Below, in pieces: positions 16,835 to 25,233 of a stretch of 64,000 nt of DNA. The notes below the pieces were generated by a model that worked only from the letters and a program-made list of their open reading frames with translations, was not told where the DNA came from and did not search any database. The position numbers and the translations under genes were made by a program. Origin of the DNA: an uncultured Bacilli bacterium. Its GTDB lineage: Bacteria; Bacillota_I; Bacilli_A; RF39; UBA660. Numbering within the stretch: position 1 is the first letter of the stretch; the number at the start of each line of letters is the position of its first letter. The stretch spans positions 312,029 to 376,028 of the forward strand of contig CAJTLN010000003.1 of the NCBI GenBank assembly GCA_910577505.1, given 5' to 3'.

Positions 16835-17833
16835 ATGGAAGTAGAAAAGTTTATTGATGAAACTCTAGTAGATTTTTATTGTAATATGTGTGAATTAAGT
16901 GGAATGAATGAAGATGAGATTGATGATACTTTTAGAAGTGTTGATGGGCTAGAAGCTAGTGATAAAGAAGTTTTAGTTACCCATAATGATGAAATTGCTG
17001 ATGAATTAATTCTTGATGAAGCTTATTGGTTCTTAAAAGATAATTGTGAAGAAAGAGAAATTCCTATAGAGAAATTAGTTGGTTTTTTAGTAAGTAAATA
17101 TTTTATATTCAATTATGAAGATAAAAGTAAAAAAAGGGTAATTGATTTTATAAAGAATAGTTCAATTGATAAAATAATAAAAAGATTTATGAATGATGAT
17201 GAATTTGGTAGAAAAACATTAGAAGCATATATCCATTCTAATACGGATTTAAATATATTTAATGACGCAAGAAAAAAAATATATGAAAATAACGATCAAA
17301 CTATATTGCTTAGTTTAGAAGGTTTATCTTTAGATTATAATGTTATTACTATAAATGAATTACTTAGAAATGTTATATGTAATCTATATAATTATTATAT
17401 ATCTATGGGATATGGTGATATAGAAGCTCTTAATTATACTTGGCAATTTTTTATTTCTAATTTTGACCCAGTTGGTGAATTAGATAAAATGGGATTTGAT
17501 CAAGTGACAAAGGCTTCATTTAAACAATATATGTTGTGTTTAATTTATGCAGATTTATATGAAGATGCATGTAATATACCTATTATTCAAAGCGACAACT
17601 ATGAAGATAGATTAGCAAGTGTTATTCCTCTAGTAATGACTCAACTTGGAATGATAAATATTCCTAAAGAAGAAGGTATTAGGAACAGAATTTTAAAAAG
17701 CTTTATTTTACTTCAAGATGATAAAGAGAAAAAATGCAGTAATAGAAAAAAAACTTATACTGATAATAGATTAAATGTTTTGAGGAAAGTTAATCCTACT
17801 TATATGTTAGATGAAATTACTTTTAATAATTAA
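16835..17833 (+). CDS. Hypothetical protein, acidic and helical, 332 residues
   Basis: Not recognised. Starts at the ATG 16835 behind AACAGGTGGTTTTT; three extra in-frame codons upstream lie in the ribosome site. It begins MEVEKFIDETLVDFYCNMCE, is rich in Asp/Glu, and seems all helical with no membrane segment. The C-terminal 30 residues are basic (KKCSNRKKTYTDNRLN). A bidirectional terminator follows. It is divergent from the deacetylase-like membrane protein gene, with about 70 bases between. Confidence 0.65.
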   Translation: MEVEKFIDETLVDFYCNMCELSGMNEDEIDDTFRSVDGLEASDKEVLVTHNDEIADELILDEAYWFLKDNCEEREIPIEKLVGFLVSKYFIFNYEDKSKKRVIDFIKNSSIDKIIKRFMNDDEFGRKTLEAYIHSNTDLNIFNDARKKIYENNDQTILLSLEGLSLDYNVITINELLRNVICNLYNYYISMGYGDIEALNYTWQFFISNFDPVGELDKMGFDQVTKASFKQYMLCLIYADLYEDACNIPIIQSDNYEDRLASVIPLVMTQLGMINIPKEEGIRNRILKSFILLQDDKEKKCSNRKKTYTDNRLNVLRKVNPTYMLDEITFNN

Positions 17834-17878
17834 AAAGCAGATATTGGTACCTTAATGGCACTAATTATCTGCTTTTTT
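17832..17878. terminator. Bidirectional terminator between the 332-residue protein gene and ssb
   Basis: Stem AAAAAGCAGATA/TATCTGCTTTTTT with a loop of 22 bases between the arms and T-runs on both strands. Confidence 0.7.
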
Positions 17879-17884
17879 AGTAAC

Positions 17885-18238
17885 CTATTTTTTGTTATTT
17901 TGTTCGTCTTCATCTAACGGTTTTGATGAAAGAAATGTTACCTTTTCAGCTATTACTTCAGTAGAATATTTTTTTGCTCCATCAGAATCTGTATAAGTAT
18001 TAACTTGTAAGCGTCCTTTTAAACCAATTATATCTCCTTTTTTACAATATTCACTTGTACTTGATGCAACGGCATTCCAAAGAGTACATTTAATAAAATC
18101 AGCGTCATATACTCCATCACTATTTTTAAATGATCTTTGTACAGCAAGAATCATTGTGGTAACTTTTTTACCATTTTCTGTTTCTGTTATTTCTAAATCA
18201 TCAGTTAAACGTCCGACTAAAACTACTTGATTAAGCAT
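17885..18238 (-). CDS. ssb: Single-stranded DNA-binding protein
   Basis: 117 residues: an OB-fold SSB (MLNQVVLVGRLTDDLEITET; DFIKCTLWNAVASSTSEYCKKG; KGRLQVNTYTDSDG). It ends DEDEQNNKK shortly after the fold, without the long linker and DDDIPF-type tip that recruits partner proteins. It stands alone, not between rpsF and rpsR, so it may be the secondary SsbB-like form. The start follows AAAGGAGGAAAATA. Confidence 0.92.
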   Translation of the reverse strand: MLNQVVLVGRLTDDLEITETENGKKVTTMILAVQRSFKNSDGVYDADFIKCTLWNAVASSTSEYCKKGDIIGLKGRLQVNTYTDSDGAKKYSTEVIAEKVTFLSSKPLDEDEQNNKK

Positions 18239-18260
18239 TATTTTCCTCCTTTCGCCATAG

Positions 18261-18289
18261 ATAATATCAATTGTTAAAAATTAGTTCAA
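18261..18289 (-). promoter_or_regulatory. Sigma-A-type promoter of ssb
   Basis: Minus strand: TTGAAC (18284-18289), 17 bases, TATTAT (18261-18266), 23 bases before the start codon. Confidence 0.65.
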
Positions 18290-18303
18290 ATTACTACTTT
18301 TTC

Positions 18304-18331
18304 TTTTTTGATAAAAATTTTTTGATAAAAA
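18304..18331. repeat. Tandem 14-bp repeat upstream of ssb
   Basis: Two adjacent copies of TTTTTTGATAAAAA, followed by T-rich sequence ending ATC so that GATAAAAA also pairs with TTTTTATC. The copies sit just upstream of the ssb -35 box and could act as an A/T-tract UP element. Confidence 0.5.
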
Positions 18332-18365
18332 TTTTTTTTATCTAAGACACTTTAATTTTATTTAA

Positions 18366-18404
18366 CTAAAAAAAGACTATAAAAACTTTGTTTATAGTCT
18401 TTTT
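18366..18404 (-). terminator. Terminator of sufB
   Basis: Stem AAAAAGACTATAAA/TTTATAGTCTTTTT with a T7 tract on the minus strand. Confidence 0.75.
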
Positions 18405-18422
18405 CAATTTTTTTAGGGTATT

Positions 18423-19721
18423 TTAATTTTCTTTTAATAATCTATTAAGTTCTACCGCATATTCCATAGGTAATTCCTTTTTAAAATCGCTAATAAAGCC
18501 CATTATTAAAAGCTCTTTAGCTGTATCTTCACTTAATCCTTTACTTGTTAAATAAAACATTTTTTCTGCTGAAACCTTAGAAATAGTTGCTTCATGTTCT
18601 AAAACGCTACTATTATTACCTAATATATTTGTTGGATATGTATCACTTCTAGATATATCATCTAATAGAATAGTATCACATTTTATACTAGCTTTACTAT
18701 TTATAGCATTTTTGGCTATTTTAGTTAAGCCACGATAATTACTTATACCACCTTTTTCAGCTATTGATTTACTAACAATATTACTTTTTGTGTTTGGTGC
18801 TAGATGAATCATTTTAGCACCAGCATCAAGTGCTTGCCCCTCCTTAGCATAAGCAATTGATATAGAATTACCAGTTGCTCCTTCTCCTTTTAAAATACAT
18901 GAAGGATATTTCATAGTTATTTTACTTCCTATATTACCATCTACCCACTCCATTAAACCATAATCATCAACAATTGCTCTTTTTGTAACTAAGTTATAAA
19001 CATCAGTTGACCAGTTCTGAATAGTAGAATAACGACAATGAGCATTTTTCTTAATAAATATTTCTACAACACCAGCATGAAGTGATGTAACACTATATTC
19101 TTTAGCTGTACAGCCTTCGATATAACTTAAATCTGCTCCTTCATCAACAATAATAATTGTTCTCTCAAATTGACCTAATGATTCTGTTTCAATACGAAAA
19201 TAACTTTGAAGAGGTCTATCTACTTTTACACCTTTTGGAATATAAATAAATGAACCTCCACTCCAAACAGCTCCATTTAAAGCTGTGTATTTATTTTCTG
19301 CATAATTAACTAAATGATTAAAATATTGTTTAAAAAGTTCAGGATATTTCTGTAGAGCATCATCTGTTGAAGTAAAAATAATTCCTTCATCTGCAAGAGA
19401 CTGATTATGATAAACTACTTCACTTTCATATTGATTAGTAACTCCACCAAGATATTTTTTCTCAGCATCAATCACACCTAGTTCATCAAAACTATTACGA
19501 ATACTACAATTTACTTTTTTCCAATCATTAGTAATTTTTTCTTCTGTTCCTCTATAATATGTAATATTATCAAAATCTAATTCTATTTTAGGACCAAATG
19601 TAGGATTAGATAATTCTTTAAATTTTTCATATGATTTTAATCTAAATTCTAACATCCAATTTGGTTCATTCTTCTTTTTTGATAAATCTATAATAAATTG
19701 TTCATTAAGTTCTTTTTTCAT
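18423..19721 (-). CDS. sufB: Fe-S cluster assembly scaffold protein SufB
   Basis: 432 residues. SufB forms the SufBC2D scaffold on which Fe-S clusters are built. Visible: EGCTAKEYSVTSLHAGVVEI, the basket core QNWSTDVYNLVTKRAIV, KCDTILLDDISRSDTYP, the EHEATISKVS strand, and the closing GLSEDTAKELLIMGF and ELPMEYAVELNRLL, all SufB rather than SufD features. The start is ATG 19719-19721 (or two codons earlier) behind AGGTGCGTGATGATT. sufC, sufD, sufS and sufU, which normally accompany it, are not adjacent; the gene has its own terminator. Confidence 0.92.
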   Translation of the reverse strand: MKKELNEQFIIDLSKKKNEPNWMLEFRLKSYEKFKELSNPTFGPKIELDFDNITYYRGTEEKITNDWKKVNCSIRNSFDELGVIDAEKKYLGGVTNQYESEVVYHNQSLADEGIIFTSTDDALQKYPELFKQYFNHLVNYAENKYTALNGAVWSGGSFIYIPKGVKVDRPLQSYFRIETESLGQFERTIIIVDEGADLSYIEGCTAKEYSVTSLHAGVVEIFIKKNAHCRYSTIQNWSTDVYNLVTKRAIVDDYGLMEWVDGNIGSKITMKYPSCILKGEGATGNSISIAYAKEGQALDAGAKMIHLAPNTKSNIVSKSIAEKGGISNYRGLTKIAKNAINSKASIKCDTILLDDISRSDTYPTNILGNNSSVLEHEATISKVSAEKMFYLTSKGLSEDTAKELLIMGFISDFKKELPMEYAVELNRLLKEN

Positions 19722-19758
19722 AATCATCACGCACCTATTATACATCATTTATATTTAT

Positions 19759-19787
19759 TTGAAAATACAGAAATTTTTTGATACTAT
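19759..19787 (+). promoter_or_regulatory. Sigma-A-type promoter of the 441-residue protein gene
   Basis: TTGAAA (19759-19764), 17 bases, TACTAT (19782-19787), followed by AGGGTGATGAT and the ATG at 19805. Confidence 0.6.
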
Positions 19788-19804
19788 TATTGTAGGGTGA
19801 TGAT

Positions 19805-21130
19805 ATGGAAATCATAGATGTTAATAGAAATACTTTGTCAAATCTTTATGAGCAATTTCCTGAGAGTTTTAAAGATTTGAGATTAGAAGGAAATAATTTA
19901 GTTTATGAAGGTCAAACAGTTGATATAAGTGAATTTAATATTAATGATTTAATGGGTGTTGATAATCAATTTGCTTCTTCATTAAGCGTTTTATCTTCAG
20001 AAGATATATTTAGGATAATTAGAGTACATGCTGTAACACTTTCTTCTCAAAAAGTTCAAGGTAAACAAGAAACGTTAAATGACAGATTAGAAATAATTAA
20101 ACAAGAAAATCCATTAATGAAAAATATAAGTGTTATAACAAAAAACAATCAAAGTGGTCATACTGAATATATTAATATTGTTGATAGTATGGGACGAGAT
20201 CATTTATATGAAAACGACAGAAATGTAAATATTTTTGCAATATACGATATATTAAAATTTCAAAATCCAGGAAAAAATATAACTCCTGATGAATTATGTA
20301 ATGAGATAGAAAGAAAATTACATAGTATTCAATTAGAAAGTGCTGAAACTTTAGTTAATAAATCTACTACTTCTGAAGATTTTGCTAATAAAATGAGAAG
20401 AGTTAATGATCCTTATAGGGATAGTAAAATGTATTCCGTTATGGGAAATCAAGAAAATGATGTGGCTATTGTAGCTGATCATTCTGCTCCTGGTGGCCAT
20501 AGAGTTGTTACTTTTGATAAAAATGAATTTGGTGATGTGGTTATGGAAAGCCATGGACAAAATGTAAATGGTACTGATACTTCTACTGTTGGTAATGGAA
20601 CACAAGAAGATATTGGGTTTGACAGTGAAATAAATAGTAATAGTGTTACTGAAGCTGAAATAGAAAATAATAATGAAATGCAAACAATAGCAAGATTAAT
20701 TTCATCACAAGAATTTTATGCATTGCTTAATTCAGGTGAGGCATTAACACAAAGACAAAGACAAGACGTAGATTTATATTATGCATATTTAGGTGATTTA
20801 ATACTATATGAAGATTATCTTGTTCCAGAACTTCGTAATATGCTAAGTGAATTTAGAGCCTATGTATATGATTTAGAATATGGTGAAAGAGAAAATGAAA
20901 TAAATGAAAAACAGCAAGAAGCTGTTAACAAAAATCGTGAACTAGAAGAAAAGAAAGCTCTTAGTAATGAAGCTGAAACACTAGAAAACGCTAAAGATAA
21001 TATAAAGAGATTAGAACTTATTAAAGAAAGCAATTCTAGTGTTGGTAGTGTTAGTACCATTCAAGTTATAGCTTTTATTGTTGGAATAGCAATAATATTA
21101 ACTGCAGTTACTTTATATTTAATTGGTTAA
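19805..21130 (+). CDS. Tail-anchored hypothetical protein with coiled coil
   Basis: 441 residues, not recognised. The N-terminal 280 residues are soluble and polar, with NDVAIVADHSAPGGHRVVTF as the most ordered stretch. An acidic, helical region follows, including a heptad-rich coiled coil (about 355-405: NEINEKQQEAVNKNRELEEK). A single membrane helix closes the protein (about 418-440, IQVIAFIVGIAIILTAVTLY) with no tail. There is no signal peptide, so the bulk should face the cytoplasm. Divergent from sufB; convergent with pta. Confidence 0.7.
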   Translation: MEIIDVNRNTLSNLYEQFPESFKDLRLEGNNLVYEGQTVDISEFNINDLMGVDNQFASSLSVLSSEDIFRIIRVHAVTLSSQKVQGKQETLNDRLEIIKQENPLMKNISVITKNNQSGHTEYINIVDSMGRDHLYENDRNVNIFAIYDILKFQNPGKNITPDELCNEIERKLHSIQLESAETLVNKSTTSEDFANKMRRVNDPYRDSKMYSVMGNQENDVAIVADHSAPGGHRVVTFDKNEFGDVVMESHGQNVNGTDTSTVGNGTQEDIGFDSEINSNSVTEAEIENNNEMQTIARLISSQEFYALLNSGEALTQRQRQDVDLYYAYLGDLILYEDYLVPELRNMLSEFRAYVYDLEYGERENEINEKQQEAVNKNRELEEKKALSNEAETLENAKDNIKRLELIKESNSSVGSVSTIQVIAFIVGIAIILTAVTLYLIG

Positions 21131-21157
21131 AAAAAATGTTTCTATTGAAACATTTTT
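21129..21157. terminator. Bidirectional terminator between the tail-anchored protein gene and pta
   Basis: Stem AAAAATGTTTC/GAAACATTTTT with T/A tracts on both sides. Confidence 0.75.
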
Positions 21158-22154
21158 ATTTTGTTGCTTGAACAGATGTTATAGCTACTACTCCTACTAT
21201 ATCTTCTGTACTACATCCTCTAGATAAATCATTAACTGGTTTTCTAATTCCTTGAGTAATTGGTCCATATGCTTCAGCCTTAGCAAGTCTTTGAACTAAT
21301 TTATATCCAATATTGCCAGCATCTAAATCAGGGAAAATTAGAACATTAGCATGTCCAGCCACCTTTGAATTTGGAGCTTTAGAGGCAGCAACACTTGGAA
21401 CAATAGCTGCATCAAGTTGTAATTCACCATCTATATTGTATTCAGGATATTCTTTTTTAGCTATTTCAAGAGCTTCTAATACTTTATCTACATCAGCATG
21501 TTTTGCGCTTCCTTTTGTTGAATGTGATAATAATGCAGTAACTGCTTTTTCTCCTGTCAATAATTCAAAAGATGCTGATGATGATGCAGCAATTGCTGCA
21601 AGTTTTTCTGGTGTTGGATTTTGTTCTAATCCAGAGTCTCCAAAGACAAATGTTCCGTTATATCCATATTCACAATTTGGAACGACCATTAAAAAGAATG
21701 CTGATACTAATTTTGAATCTGGTGCTGTTTTAATTATTTGTAATGCTGGACGTAACGTATTTGCTGTAGAATGGCAAGCACCCGATACTATGCCATCTGC
21801 TACTCCATTTTGGACTAACATACAAGCATAATACATATAATCGCTAAGTAAAATATCTCTAGCTTCTTTCTCAGTTATACCTTTAGATTTTCTTAATTCA
21901 TAAAAATCACGAACTAATTCATCAGTTTTAGAACTAGTAAATGGATTTATTATAGTTATATTATCTAAATTAATATTCTCTTTTTGAGATAAATCTTTAA
22001 TTTCATCTTCCTTACCGATTAAGATTATTTCGGCAATATTTTCATCACGACAGATACTTGCAGCTTTTAACACTCTTGAATCCATTGTTTCTGGTAAAAT
22101 TATTTTTTTTATATTTTTTCTTGCTCTTTCTTTTATTGTTTCAATAAAATTCAT
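21156..22154 (-). CDS. pta: Phosphate acetyltransferase
   Basis: 332 residues. Converts acetyl-CoA and phosphate to acetyl phosphate, feeding acetate kinase for ATP in fermenting cells. Markers: KKIILPETMDSRVLKAASI near the start, DGIVSGACHSTANTLRPALQ, FVFGDSGLEQNPTPEKLAAIA, SKVAGHANVLIFPDLDAGNIGYKL, and QGIRKPVNDLSRGCS. This is the short single-domain Firmicute form. The ATG at 22152-22154 is used, behind GAAAGAAGGTACAATA. ackA is not adjacent. Confidence 0.95.
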   Translation of the reverse strand: MNFIETIKERARKNIKKIILPETMDSRVLKAASICRDENIAEIILIGKEDEIKDLSQKENINLDNITIINPFTSSKTDELVRDFYELRKSKGITEKEARDILLSDYMYYACMLVQNGVADGIVSGACHSTANTLRPALQIIKTAPDSKLVSAFFLMVVPNCEYGYNGTFVFGDSGLEQNPTPEKLAAIAASSSASFELLTGEKAVTALLSHSTKGSAKHADVDKVLEALEIAKKEYPEYNIDGELQLDAAIVPSVAASKAPNSKVAGHANVLIFPDLDAGNIGYKLVQRLAKAEAYGPITQGIRKPVNDLSRGCSTEDIVGVVAITSVQATK

Positions 22155-22201
22155 TATTGTACCTTCTTTCCTCAACTATTATATTATTTTTTAAAAACAA
22201 A

Positions 22202-22223
22202 AAAAAGTGTGTTTACACTTTTT
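22202..22223 (-). terminator. Terminator after the 251-residue hypothetical gene
   Basis: Stem AAAAAGTGT/ACACTTTTT and T-run on the minus strand. Confidence 0.7.
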
Positions 22224-22977
22224 AAAGATTATTATTAATATATTCTGTATAGTATTCAACAATTGAACTATATAAATAATTGACAAGATTTTTTTTTGAA
22301 TCTAATGTTGGTAATAAAATACTATAATCATTTGGTGAATAGGATTTTCTTTCACTTTCTTCTCTTATATATTTTTGATTTTTATAATCATAAAATACTG
22401 GTACAACTTTATTTGGTAAAAAGAAATCTATTACATCTGTGCGCTTATCATTTCTTTTTATTTCTTTCTTTATAATTACAGAATAATTTGTACTAATTTC
22501 TTCTGAAGAATATGCGGCTCCACTAACATTAAAATTAGATAAAGTTAAATAGTTTTTTATATCATCTACCTCATCAGTTAAAAGTTCAAATTCATAATGT
22601 TCTTCACATACTCCATCTATATTAGTAACTATTCCTGTTGCTCTTATAGCTTTATTACTTAGAGAATATTCACTACTTTGATTATTAGTAATAACAAAAT
22701 AACGACAATCTACTTCACGAGTTGATTCGTAATATACGTCTTCATTTGATATTTCGATAATCGTTTCTTCTGTTTCATATTTTACTGATAAATCTGCTGG
22801 AGTAACATTTATTTCATATGATCCAATATCTACAATATAGTCTCTTTCTTTAATACATTCTCTGATTAATTCAAATAAATTTTTTTGTAAACTTATTTTG
22901 TCTACATTAACAATTTCTTCATTATCAGAATACAAATTATTTTTTAAGTTATTTATTTTCAACTCTAATTCAGTCAT
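22222..22977 (-). CDS. Hypothetical protein, 251 residues
   Basis: Not recognised. Starts at the ATG 22975-22977 behind AGGTGATTATA. A short helical N-terminus (ELELKINNLKNNLYSD) is followed by an all-beta soluble region (REVDCRYFVITNN, AIRATGIVTNIDGVCEEHYEFEL) and a helical end (NLVNYLYSSIVEYYTEYINN). No signal peptide or membrane segment. It follows spoVS on the same strand, but a terminator lies between them. Confidence 0.65.
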   Translation of the reverse strand: MTELELKINNLKNNLYSDNEEIVNVDKISLQKNLFELIRECIKERDYIVDIGSYEINVTPADLSVKYETEETIIEISNEDVYYESTREVDCRYFVITNNQSSEYSLSNKAIRATGIVTNIDGVCEEHYEFELLTDEVDDIKNYLTLSNFNVSGAAYSSEEISTNYSVIIKKEIKRNDKRTDVIDFFLPNKVVPVFYDYKNQKYIREESERKSYSPNDYSILLPTLDSKKNLVNYLYSSIVEYYTEYINNNL

Positions 22978-23023
22978 TATAATCACCTATTCTTTAGATA
23001 TTATAACATGAGTTTATTATAAA

Positions 23024-23048
23024 AAAAAGAGACCTATTTAGCCTCTAT
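23024..23048 (-). terminator. Terminator of spoVS
   Basis: Stem AGAGGC/GGTCTCT (with one G-T pair) followed by T8 on the minus strand; overlaps the last codons. Confidence 0.7.
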
Positions 23049-23294
23049 AATAAGTTTTATTGCTGTTTTTTCTTTGCCATCTATTTCAATATCAGTAAAT
23101 GCAGGTATACAAACTAAGTTTATACCACTAGGTGAAATGTAGCCACGAGCAATCGAAATAGCCTTTATAGCTTGGTTTAGAGCACCGGCACCAACTGTTT
23201 GAAGTTCAACGCCGCCTTTTTCTCTAAATATATTTGCTATTGCTCCTGCAACTTTACTAGGATTTGATTTACTGGATACTTTTAATATTTCCAT
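23034..23294 (-). CDS. spoVS: Stage V sporulation protein S
   Basis: 86 residues: MEILKVSSKSNPSKVAGAIA, then VELQTVGAGALNQAIKAISI and ARGYISPSGINLVCIPAF, the very conserved SpoVS (Alba-like) fold. In B. subtilis it is needed at stage V and affects septation; it is also found in some non-sporulating lineages, so alone it is weak evidence of sporulation. With cotE nearby it supports a spore former. The start follows GAGAGGAAATAAATATT. Confidence 0.95.
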   Translation of the reverse strand: MEILKVSSKSNPSKVAGAIANIFREKGGVELQTVGAGALNQAIKAISIARGYISPSGINLVCIPAFTDIEIDGKEKTAIKLIIEAK

Positions 23295-23354
23295 AATATT
23301 TATTTCCTCTCTTTCATTTTAACTATATGTAAAAACTAAAAAAAATATGAAAAT

Positions 23355-23388
23355 AAAAAATATTTAGTTTAATAGCTAAATATTTTTT
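23355..23388 (-). terminator. Terminator of the SipW/TasA-like operon
   Basis: Stem AAAAAATATTTAG/CTAAATATTTTTT, T6 on the minus strand, overlapping the end of the last gene. Confidence 0.75.
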
Positions 23389-24028
23389 GATTATTTATTT
23401 TTTTATTAATTATTATTAATGAAACAGATATAGTGATTAAAATGGTTAAAGAAATTCTTAGAAATATTAAAATATTATCTCCTGTATCAGGATTTATGAC
23501 AATTAAATCTTCTTCATAATTAGCAATAAATTCCCAATCTATATAGGATAATTCATTATTTTCTGTATTAGAATATTCTGGTATTAATTTTGTTTTTACT
23601 TCTAAAATACTAACATTGTCAGCTTTATATTCACCTATATATATTGCATTTTGTAAATTAATACCTTCCCCATTGTAATCTAAACCCTTTGCATATCCTT
23701 CATATAAAAGCTTACCATTAAGATATATCATCATTTCTATATTTTCTAATAGTTCATTAGCTAGTTTACTTTGTTCTTTTTCAACTACTCTAAGATATAA
23801 TTTATAATCAGTTTTAGTTTTGTTTTCTATTATAAGTCTGTCCACATAAGAACTACCAGGTATCATATCTGTATGATGTATAAATATATCTTCATTAAAA
23901 AGACTAGATTTATAACGCAATCTGTTACTACCATAATCTTCGAATGATAAAATATTATCTTTGGCAAAGACATGAACAGGTGTAAATAAAATTATATATA
24001 ATAATATAAATGTAGAAAATCTTTTCAT
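23369..24028 (-). CDS. Surface protein with NPDTGD sorting-like C-terminus
   Basis: 219 residues, last gene of the operon. A signal peptide (1-22, ending VHVFAK) leads to a beta-rich ectodomain of about 150 residues. The C-terminus has INPDTGDN at about 179-186, then a hydrophobic helix and the basic tail KKINNQKIFSY: the layout of a sortase substrate, with an NPxTG-type rather than LPxTG motif. I infer that it fixes the structure made by the operon to the cell wall. No sortase gene is in the window; without one it would be a simple membrane anchor. Confidence 0.75.
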   Translation of the reverse strand: MKRFSTFILLYIILFTPVHVFAKDNILSFEDYGSNRLRYKSSLFNEDIFIHHTDMIPGSSYVDRLIIENKTKTDYKLYLRVVEKEQSKLANELLENIEMMIYLNGKLLYEGYAKGLDYNGEGINLQNAIYIGEYKADNVSILEVKTKLIPEYSNTENNELSYIDWEFIANYEEDLIVINPDTGDNILIFLRISLTILITISVSLIIINKKINNQKIFSY

Positions 24029-24044
24029 GGTAAGCCTCCTTTCG

Positions 24045-24722
24045 TTATGCGTTAGGTATATTTATATCAGTATTCCAGTATGCTTTAAAAGCATCAAATT
24101 GAACTGTTTCAATTTTTATTGTAAGAGTATAAGTAGCACCAGCGTACGTGTCACTTGTTGATTTACATTTTTGAGTTGTTACTGTTTTACCCTCTTCATT
24201 TGTTGTTGTAACATTTTCACAATTGTACTTAATATCTATGTCTTTGTTAAATGTTACCTTATCAATAAATAGTGATGTCTGTTCATCTTTATTCACAGCT
24301 TTATTATAGTAATAATATTTATTACCATCACTCTCAGTTTTTTCTACCCAATCATCTGTGTTAGGAAAATTAATAAGAGCCGCTGTTACTTTAGTTCCAT
24401 CTTCTTTTGTTTGAACTAAATCTAATTTAGTTGTTCCATCTTCTCCTAACCAATCCTCGGTGTATGAAATACGCACAGCAACAGGAACATCGCCCTTATT
24501 TGTAACATATACTTTTTTACTTGTTTCCTCACCTGGTAACCAGTTATCTGGAGCGTCGAACTCTTCTGTTAACTCTGTACTATAAGGCTTTGTACGAAAG
24601 ACGTTTTGAAACTGAGCTTGACTTGTGAAATAAGCTAGTGTTCCACCTACTATGCCAATAACTGCTAATAAGACAAGAGCAATAATTGTTTTATTATTGT
24701 GTCTATTTTCATGTTCTTCCAT
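24045..24722 (-). CDS. TasA/BsaA-like SipW-dependent matrix protein
   Basis: 225 residues. A hydrophobic signal segment (13-33: IIALVLLAVIGIVGGTLAYF) is followed by the hallmark of SipW substrates, AYFTSQAQFQNVFRTKPYST and ELTEEFD. The rest is a beta-sandwich typical of camelysin/TasA-type fibre subunits (KKVYVTNKGDVPVAVRISYTEDW; YTLTIKIETVQFDAFKAYW). Two cysteines (CENV, QKCKS) may pair. Its start overlaps the peptidase gene by 14 bases. Expected to be exported, cut by SipW and assembled outside the cell. Confidence 0.85.
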   Translation of the reverse strand: MEEHENRHNNKTIIALVLLAVIGIVGGTLAYFTSQAQFQNVFRTKPYSTELTEEFDAPDNWLPGEETSKKVYVTNKGDVPVAVRISYTEDWLGEDGTTKLDLVQTKEDGTKVTAALINFPNTDDWVEKTESDGNKYYYYNKAVNKDEQTSLFIDKVTFNKDIDIKYNCENVTTTNEEGKTVTTQKCKSTSDTYAGATYTLTIKIETVQFDAFKAYWNTDINIPNA

Positions 24723-25233
24723 TTCTATTCCTTTCCTTTCTATTTTTATTTATATCAAAAGCTTTTACGTTACTTAGTATTAGCTCTGATACCAAAATGA
24801 ATACAGCTATTCCAATTAAAAACTTATGAGAATTAATGTAATACATTCCATAACCTATAAATGGTATAGCTAATTTAGATACTCTTCCCAGAATATTATT
24901 ATATTTAATCTTTAAGGCATCTGGAGTATCATTTGCATCTCCTTTTGTTTGATATTCATTGTCTATGATGTCATTAATTCGATGAGTTACAATAGTTCCA
25001 TTAGATAATTTAAAAGTAATAGGGTCTCCTATTTTTAAATCACTTTCTGGTACTTTATGATAATAAATAATACTACCTATTTTATAAGTTGGTGTCATCG
25101 ATCCTGTTAATACTACTAATGGATGATACCCAAAGATATAAGGGATACATATTAATATATATATGAAAAGAATTAAATAACATATTTTGGCTAAAAAATT
25201 GTTTACTTTTTTTAATATTCTTAAAAAGCCCAT
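24709..25233 (-). CDS. sipW: Signal peptidase I, SipW (ER) type
   Basis: 174 residues. N-terminal membrane helix (about 14-35), catalytic Ser45 in VVLTGSMTPTYKIGS, and VTHRI with His84 where common type I signal peptidases have Lys: the ER/SipW signature. KGDANDTPD follows and a C-terminal helix (135-155) closes it. SipW enzymes process TasA-type fibre proteins. It lies between the two likely substrate genes and overlaps both (13 and 14 bases), so translation is coupled. Confidence 0.92.
   Translation of the reverse strand: MGFLRILKKVNNFLAKICYLILFIYILICIPYIFGYHPLVVLTGSMTPTYKIGSIIYYHKVPESDLKIGDPITFKLSNGTIVTHRINDIIDNEYQTKGDANDTPDALKIKYNNILGRVSKLAIPFIGYGMYYINSHKFLIGIAVFILVSELILSNVKAFDINKNRKERNRNGRT

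Noticed and set aside
18304..18340. Short tandem repeat considered as CRISPR or phage attachment site
   Set aside because: Only two 14-base copies of A/T-rich sequence with no spacers and no integrase or cas gene nearby.
21313..21831. 172-codon plus-strand frame inside pta
   Set aside because: Fully antisense to a well-conserved enzyme, with no ribosome site or family match.
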